From assembly GCF_029227915.1 (NCBI RefSeq), contig NC_079888.1:12197001-12261000 (forward strand): a stretch of DNA of 64,000 bases, read 5' to 3'. Made by a program: the position numbers and the translations under genes. Positions 57,401 to 64,000 of this stretch are shown here, piece after piece (position 1 is the stretch's first letter; the number at the start of each line of letters is the position of its first letter). The notes below the pieces were generated by a model that searched no databases, was not told the DNA's origin, and was given only the letters and a program-made list of their open reading frames with translations. This DNA is from Hydractinia symbiolongicarpus. Lineage: Eukaryota > Cnidaria > Hydrozoa > Anthoathecata > Hydractiniidae.

Positions 57401-60400
57401 CATTTATCTAGTCCTTGATTTCCTTTTCTTGTTTGAAAAGTTCAAGTTTTATGAATAATTCAACCTCAGAGGTGGGACGAAAAATTGGTCGAGTTATCCG
57501 GTGGTCGAGTTATTGGGAGCTAACTGTAGAAAAAACTAGGCGTAAATATAATTGGCGTACTGGGTCAGGTTGTAACAATCCAGGTTTTATTAACAGATTC
57601 TCAGTGAGATTAGAAATGGTTGCTGGTTGTTATGGTGATAAAGTGTAAGCACTATCAAGGAAAAATTCGTGCCCAGATTCTTTCGCCCTGCACGAAGTTT
57701 GCGAAGTGTTTTTCAGAACATATTATTGTTTTAGAATAAGAATAAATTAATTCTGTGATACATAAAAATAGTTGTGTTGTGTTTGATATTATTTGCAATA
57801 ATTGACCAGCTCTGAAGTGACAGCCAGAATGGTACTTGTGATTATATCCTAGGTATAATTTGTTATCTTTCTTATTTTGAACAATATCAGTTTAGATAAT
57901 TTTAAAGGTCTTTTTAAGCGCAAGAAAAAAAGAACTATGGCAGTCATACAAAATGAAGTATGGAAGAAAAGTAACAGGTATCTGTCTTGTTTGTTTTTTT
58001 TGTTTTGTTTTTTTTTTTTTTGTTTTTTGTTTTGTTTGTTTGTTCAATTGTATCTGTAGAAGCAGTGTTTTGTTTTTCTCTAGGTGAAAAATGGAATGAA
58101 ACGATTCAATGCGTTGCTGTTGCTTCTTTAAAACTAGATTTATATTTAACGTCCTTTAATAGTAAGGTATGGCAGAGCCTCGTTTTTATACAGATTAGTC
58201 AGTACTACGTTTTTCTTCAGGTGCATTCCTCGAAAGAAACATGATGATTAAAAGGTGCACCATATTTTCTTGAATTAACGCCGCACCTTCAAAATTTATA
58301 AAAACTAAAATTCTATGAAATAAATGCCGTAAGGAAGGTATTAGAGATAAGTTTTTAGATTTACGAACTTTAAACTTTTTGTTTTTATTTGTAGTTGAAA
58401 ATAGGAGAAGACAACAAGATTGTATCACGTGACAGCTTGTTCATATTATACAACTACGCACGATTGTGCAATGTAAAATTCACATTTGACGAGAAAGTAA
58501 AACAAGGTATATTTTCTTTTATAGAAGGTGTGCTTTCTTCACTTGATTTTTGGGAACGTCAGTTTTTAGCACAAGGCCAACGCGCCAAAACTAGATGCGC
58601 GTAAAAAATTTATTCGCGCATTGAATTTGCGTAAAAAATGAATGTGTACACGTGATATTTCTTTTTGGAAGAAGCGCAAAATATAGTGCGCCAGACATGG
58701 CTAGACTTACGAAGACATTTCTTCAGTGGTTTTTTTTACTCCTTCTGTCTTTTTATTGGCCACTTGAAAACTGAGCACAAAAGACAGCATAAATGCTAAT
58801 TACTGGCTAGGCTAGCCAGACACTGACTATGTATGTTTCTTGCCAAAATCTAAATGGATTTTGTAAATTTATACATGGCTAAAATGCGAAGTGATATATT
58901 AATCGTAACATGTAAAAATAATTTAAATATCACAAAAATAACCTCAGTACCATCACACCGGCTTTTACCGTATTATATTTTCACGTCAGTATGCTGGCCG
59001 CGATTTTGCTAATTAGTTATTCGTAAAAAGTCTAGCTTTGTGATTGTTTTACTGCGCAACAAAGTCAGTAAAAATTTATCACATTTATTATTACGTTAAA
59101 AATTAAAGTTTCGTGAGGCTGTGACACCACAATTTTCTCGCGCACACACAGATGAAGTGCAGTTAATAAAGACTAGTCTAGCCCGTGAAGAAATCCGCCC
59201 GTTCGCCGGTCCTCAAATTTTCGCGACTTCGCTACCATTTTAAACACACGGAGGACGGGTAATAATAATATAGAATTGTAGCAAGTGATATAAATATAGC
59301 TGTGGTGCTCAACATATATTTCGTTAAAATAGTTAATTTCGAAAAATGTCAGCATTACTGAATCATTTTTTGAGGTTTTTCTTGTTTTTGTCAGCAGCAC
59401 TTTGTACTGCAAAGTAATTTTAAAATCACCATATATTGATTTCCTCTCTTATTTTTATATAACTTTATTTTTTTTATAAAATGTGTTGTAAAAATTCGTA
59501 CATTTAAAAAATTGTGTTGCAGGTTTTTATCCTCCTTTACCAAGTCCTGCGGAAATTGATTTCACTCTACTCACAGAAGAGGTGACAATGTTTGCTTCTT
59601 TATTTTACTACAACGAAACCTCCGTAATAGCGGACTCTCAGAAACGGAAAAGGTGGCTATCCTGTATACATACTCGAAATAATAATTAGGGTCCCTCGAA
59701 ATAATAATTAGGGTCCCTATTCACATTGTCCCTAAAAATAACCTCTATAGCAGATACGCCGAATAAGGGGTTACATAAAACAATTCTTGTACAAAGTTTG
59801 CTTATATTCTACTAAACTATGTTTAAAGTTTAAATATTACAATGCACAAAATGTCAAAGATTTTTGGCAAAGTATGTTTTGCGAATAAAAGTCTTTACAC
59901 TCCTTTTTGTTCTATATTCTTCGTCTTGACACACTTTACTGTTAAATTTACTATAACCCTAATATTCCGGGTTTTTGAAGCAATAACCGCTATCTAATGG
60001 AATAGTTGTAAAAATGTATACATGAACGTAGCATTAAAATTATATTTATTATTCTTGAACATTATAAAGAAATTTGTAAAGACTCCACCCGCAACGTGCA
60101 TAAGTTCTGGCTTATCAGTTTACCAAGCAAGGCCGTAAGTTTAGCAGCTTCATTACCTTAAATTCATGTACCTGATCAAAAATTAGTACTGATAACTAAG
60201 CAATTACTGCACCGGCCATTAGAGTCTTCTTACTGGGTTGAAAAAACAATTTTAATAGAATTATTATAACAGGCTGAATGGAATATAACGTTGCGGTATT
60301 TACTCACCTTTGAAAACTTATTAAAAGATGTGCGTGTAACCATGACAACATCGAAAGATGCAACAGTGCATGTGGTGAGTAGTTTACATGCTGTATTTCC

Positions 60401-61313
60401 AATTAGCGTCGGGCGTCAAATTAGCGCCTCCCGTTGAGAAAAATTATTTTATAGCGCCGCGTCCGACATATTTACTTGCATTTTTATTTTTTTAGATGCC
60501 AAAGTACTTATCAGATTTATCACGTGATATGAGTTCATATTACCATCAAACGAAAATTTTATTGGTAATGGCATATATTTGGCAGCAAGTTCTTCATCTT
60601 GTTCTTATAATAGCTTGCAATTGATTACGTGTAATTAAATTGTAATTAAGATTTCTCAATTAAACTAAACGACAACTCTTATTTGCGTTTGCAAATGTAT
60701 TTTTATGTGAAACTGAATTTATTAGTTATTTAATGTTATGTTTCAGGATCCGAGACCTCATTTGTTTCCACTTATGTTTGCCAGGTTATCCTTCGCTATG
60801 GCGTTGAAACAGGTAGGTTTTCCAAAACATAGAACTTACACCCTTTCTAAGTAAACGCTAAGGGTTTCTATAACTTTATTTTTATTTTATTCTGAATTAA
60901 ATTCCATGTACATTTGTTGAGTCGCAATCTATATTACAATTCCCGTATACGTCTGTCTGTCTGTCTTGTCTGTCTGTCTGTCACGCAAAATAGTAGCTGC
61001 TGAAGTAGCGAGACGCACGCAATGCGGTATAAAAAGGATGGACGAACCCGTGGATTTTTCCGCGGGCTAACGACTAGTATTTTTATATTTACCTAATTCG
61101 CCCTTTTTACGGTGTGATTGATGACATTTTTGCTGCATATCGGAGTAAATATCTGTTGTGTGCGATGTTTTTTTTCTTTCAATCCTTTGTGTTTGTTCAA
61201 TCTTGGTAGCTCATTTTGCGGTTAATCTCACTAAAAAAAGGTGTTTTGGATGTTCTTAGGTGATGAAAGAAACTTTCGATCTACTTGGCATCGATCCACC
61301 TGAGCAGATGTGA
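51464..61313 (+). CDS. DALRD3: DALR anticodon-binding domain-containing protein 3, 13 of about 14 coding exons found
   Basis: Exons: 51464-51691, 52350-52609, 53662-53900, 54650-54682, 55305-55378, 56583-56644, then after a gap 58084-58166, 58395-58506, 59523-59581, 60273-60374, 60496-60564, 60747-60812 and 61260-61313. Phases agree throughout except across the gap, where one exon (length 3n+2) between 56644 and 58084 is not identified. The C-terminal part is unmistakable: KWNETIQCVAVASLKLD, LFILYNYARL, QGFYPPLPSPAEIDFTLL, LSDLSRDMSSYYHQTKIL and DPRPHLFPLMFARL match human DALRD3 (YNCARL, YPTFPPVSSLDFSLL, FSSYYNRVHIL, EPRPHLFGQMFARL). The DALR domain derives from arginyl-tRNA synthetase; in mammals DALRD3 binds arginine tRNAs and recruits METTL2 for 3-methylcytidine formation. 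The N-terminal exons are more diverged and less sure. Confidence 0.88.
51704..51756. repeat. Microsatellite of ctgt/ctat tetranucleotides
   Basis: Imperfect tctg, tcta and tttg tetramers directly follow the proposed splice donor of DALRD3 exon 1. They extend that exon's open frame artificially. Confidence 0.8.
52686..53309. repeat. 39-bp minisatellite, 16 copies
   Basis: Sixteen back-to-back units of exactly 39 bases (624 bases) beginning aatataaaagctgt, in DALRD3 intron 2. Units differ almost only at one base (gtttac or gtatac); the order is 3 T-type, 5 A-type, 2 T-type, 6 A-type. Each unit contains ctcacatgggcgtgag, a 5-bp stem with a 6-base loop. As 39 is a multiple of three, both strands give long repetitive open frames (13-residue units) that are not genes. 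Confidence 0.97.
57037..57118 (+). other. DALRD3: Weak candidate for the missing DALRD3 exon
   Basis: An acceptor-like tttatag precedes 57037, and the phase from 56644 continues openly as RHSQNGRASYQDQF. No clear donor precedes the MITE at 57121, and the residues do not match the human segment well. It is listed so that the gap is visible; it may be intronic. Confidence 0.2.
57121..57526. mobile_element. MITE with pogo/Tigger-like terminal inverted repeats and TA target site
   Basis: The left end cagttaactcccggtaactc (57121 on) and the right end, reversed, cagttagctcccaataactc (57526 back) form inverted repeats; further inside, cgaacct and gttcgagtta words continue the similarity. TA precedes the left end (57119-57120) and follows the right end (57527-57528). 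The element is about 406 bases long without transposase. Tc1/mariner-superfamily (pogo-like) affiliation is inferred from the TA and the terminal sequence. Confidence 0.8.
59600..59775. repeat. Repeat patch with a doubled 26-bp unit
   Basis: The words cgaaataataattagggtcc occur twice in tandem (59677 on). Flanking aacgaaacctccgtaatagcgg and acctctatagcagatacgcc are typical of mariner-like MITE ends. The complete element was not delimited. It is in a DALRD3 intron. Confidence 0.45.
60954..60985. repeat. gtct microsatellite
   Basis: Seven to eight gtct units with one interruption, in the last intron of DALRD3. Confidence 0.8.
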
Positions 61314-61645
61314 TTGAAGGTAAAATCATGCGAAATGTGAATGGTGTGATGGATGGAAAGAATACACCTGCACTGCGTTTTACAAGCTAGAAAATAATAT
61401 TTATCTATTTTTTTATTTTATTTTCAATCGAAATATCTTTTATTAAAGTTGTTAAGTGTTATTTACCTAAATAATGTCAGTCATCATTCACGAAAGTTTT
61501 CGAGGTGCCGACAAAAGTTTAAATCATAATTGAAATTACATAGGTGAATATTTATCATAGCACATTCGTATTTCATTCTCAACAGAGAATGCTTCACCCC
61601 GATCAGACCTCTGATCATGACGGGCGAGTATAATGCGTGTAAGTC

Positions 61646-61836
61646 ATAATGAAAGAGAATTACTTTGTTCATCACTAACATACTGCCTGGCAGTGAGCGG
61701 GATTCGATCCGCGGTCCCCATAACTGGGAGCCGCAGACGAACCCACTACACTACACAGTTATGGGGACCGCGGATCGAATCCCGCTCACTGCCAGGCAGT
61801 ATGTTAGTGATGAACAAAGTAGTTCTCTTTCATTAT
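61646..61836. repeat. 81-bp fold-back repeat with tRNA-type promoter boxes
   Basis: The left arm 61646-61726 and right arm 61756-61836 are inverted copies with about one mismatch, separated by 29 bases. On the minus strand the left arm plus spacer contains an A box (tagtgtagtgg, within 61754-61743) and a B box (ggatcgaatcc, 61710-61700) at tRNA spacing. The right arm has a second B box on the plus strand at 61772-61782. The arms would form a very stable hairpin. It is probably a SINE head that was copied in inverted orientation. Confidence 0.8.
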
Positions 61837-64000
61837 AATTGAAATTGTTTTAAAGTGATAACTGTTCAAAACGTTGAACCGTGCAGTTATGGAAGCTTAT
61901 TATCAGCCGGACGGAATTTCTGTTTCATAATCACCCCTTTTACCGCCATGTTAAAAGTTTTACAGTTGAATATAATTATTTGTCGTCCATGACAAGTTGC
62001 AGTCCTAAAAAACGTGGAAAAGACAGGTACCCTCATTTTACGGAACCTCATTTTACAGAACTTGTATAAAGCCTGACATATTTTTTATGGTATATTTGTT
62101 CTTTACCAGTTTAAATAATTTACACTGTCGAATTTAAAAAATTGCAAATGTACAAGTTTAAATAAAAACTTCTATTTCATATATACATACCTTCCTGGTC
62201 CAAAAAAATGAAAATAAAAATAGAGAGAAATCAGATTAAACAAAAAACTAAGAGCTGGTAACAAAGTCGCCAGCGTGAAACGCAAAATTTAAGTGTACAG
62301 TCGCGGGGCAGAAGCAATAAATGAACAACTGAAACGCTAACAAGGAATGCTTAGGTCTCATTTCCACAAGGTTACTAGCTAAAAATGCGTAGGTCACATT
62401 TCAACATGGTTATTAAAAAGTTTTCCTCTAACAAAACTAGCGTAGGAGAAAAATATATAAGAATTTAAAAGGTAATCTTAATTATGATCCAGGGAAATAA
62501 GCTGCCCTGCAGAAGCATAAAGAAAACAAATGGAACTTAAGGAGTTCCTAAAGACTTGCTTGATCACTAACCTTCATGCTTTTTGGTTGCCAGTGACAAC
62601 GCAAGTATGGCGTTACGCATATAAACTTCTATAAATATTCTGCATAATTTATTTAATTTATTAAAATATTTAAAAGTTCTTGTTTTCTATCTATCTACCA
62701 CACTAAGCGTACATTTACTACCCTAAACGGAATTTTTACCATAATCCAACTGCTAGCTGTTTTCTTACTAACCATTTGTTCTCTTACAGCTAGCCGTCCT
62801 CTTTTATAAAAGCGAGGCAAAGAGCTGGAAACCGGGATTACGGTGGCTCAAGTTTTGCGAATTGTCTATAAGTTTTTTTTTGTTTTTTTTTGCGTGTCTT
62901 GTATTGTAGGATCCGATAAAAAAAGTAAATCTTCGTTACTTTCAAGCCTTCCATTTACTTTCCTTGGTTATTCAAGAATATAACTTCTTCAGTTCTCCAC
63001 TTTTATGATCTTTACTCATACATTCATGTTCAACCATGCGTTCTTGACAGCAACAGAGATATTAGTAATAACGTGAAATGTTGTGTATGAACATAGCTGT
63101 CGCTTTTTACCGACCGACGTCGTCTTTTGATACGGCGTTTTCTCCTTTCTTCTAAAATAACAACAAGTTATTTAAAATTGATTCGGCATCTGTTTTTTAG
63201 GGGCTGGTTACGTGGATTCCGGTTAGCCAGGGGATTTTTAAATCGGTTTATTGGGACAATTTTTTAACTCAGTATTACATTAAATATATATAGTCAGGAA
63301 GAAATTTCTCCTGCCCTGCTTAGACGATCTTCTCCACGACTAGCCTGGGTAAAACAATTTATGGAAACATTTCGTGCCGTTTAACCAGTATTTCGCCAAG
63401 CTACTGTCGGGATGAAATTTTGTATCGAGGTGATTTTTGTTCCGGCTTCTCATGTAATCTTGATTTAAAATTTATAAAGGTTTCTCAAAGAGCGCGCGAT
63501 CTCCTGGTTGACGTGGTTGAAATTTCATGTAATCAGCCCCTTAGTAGCAAAACGAAGTTAAAGTACTAGTAGATGATAATCTTTTATCAGAAAAAAATAT
63601 ATGAATTTTATTGAGAATGATCCGTTTGAAGACGTCCTAGAAATGTAATTACGATACACTTTTCCGCCTTTAAACAATCCTATTGCTGTAAAAAGTCTCG
63701 GTCGTGAAAACAAACACATTTTTTTTAGTTTTCCTATGGTTTGCCTTTTTAGGGTGGACATTACCAATGAAAAACTTTACTACTGCAATTATAAAATACT
63801 CCAAAAAAACACCCTGGAAAGTTGCAAAAAACTTTTTTTCTTTGTTTTGGCTGTTTAAGTCACCAGATGATGCAAACGGATGGCAGACAAAATAACCGTG
63901 TTATGGGAGGTGTTTGCGTGTGTTGTTTTCGCCATTAAAATTCCTGTTTTGTTGAGCAAATTTATTTAAAAAAGGGCAGAAACCTTTTTGAACTGACTTT
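61837..64000. other. Intergenic DNA at the right edge
   Basis: No gene recognised. Short open frames (61881-62069, 63558-63767, 63704-63895) lack known motifs or convincing splice context. The DALRD3 transcript probably ends soon after 61313; an attaaag/aataatgtc region lies at about 61440-61475. Confidence 0.45.

Noticed and set aside
61700-61760. Functional tRNA gene in the fold-back repeat
   Set aside because: The would-be anticodon loop lacks T at position 33, and the arms pair with the inverted copy instead of forming a cloverleaf.
63704-63895. Small hydrophobic open frame near the right edge
   Set aside because: Low-complexity Phe/Lys composition from AT-rich DNA and no supporting context.

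Overview
The window reads as nuclear DNA of an animal, most likely a cnidarian and possibly a hydrozoan (inference). It is AT-rich, has GT-AG introns with small exons, many short interspersed repeats, and metazoan orthologues (TBC1D25, TMEM186, selenophosphate synthetase 2, DALRD3). The virus-like genes at the left edge resemble ones I recall from cnidarian genome annotations.

Region 1 (1 to about 8.45 kb, perhaps to 8.7 kb) is a visibly more GC-rich, tightly packed, intronless block: the right part of an integrated dsDNA-virus-like (Polinton or Polinton-like virus) element cut by the window edge. It holds a BRO/KilA-N-like gene, a retroviral-type integrase, cysteine-repeat zinc proteins, a capsid-like gene of about 424 codons, a coiled-coil/membrane protein, a proline-rich protein with a C-terminal membrane anchor, and several unrecognised small genes. 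Nearly every gene carries frameshifts, while host coding exons do not, so the element looks decayed. Palindromic hairpins lie at several of its gene ends.

Region 2 (8.7-18.4 kb) is TBC1D25, a Rab-GAP gene with four coding exons totalling 601 codons; its 4.7-kb first intron is full of repeats.

Region 3 (18.4-43.3 kb) is a tandem array of short-chain dehydrogenase/reductase genes of the sniffer/C-factor type, all on the + strand: one pseudogene and three intact copies. Every intact copy has coding exons of 123, 52, 194, 150 and 225 nt. Introns differ because of insertions (a Copia-like reverse-transcriptase fragment, a tRNA-headed SINE, and a TIR-flanked element with a Ty3/gypsy gag-protease fragment inside).

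Region 4 (44.6-61.3 kb) holds three head-to-tail + strand genes: TMEM186 (single exon), SEPHS2 (five exons, with an in-frame TGA that must be read as selenocysteine) and DALRD3 (13 exons found, one still missing). DALRD3 introns carry a 16-copy 39-bp minisatellite and a TA-flanked MITE. The last 2.7 kb is gene-poor and has an 81-bp fold-back repeat with tRNA-type promoter boxes.

No standard rRNA or functional tRNA gene, CRISPR array or bacterial operon was found. All splice sites and orthologue assignments were made by eye.
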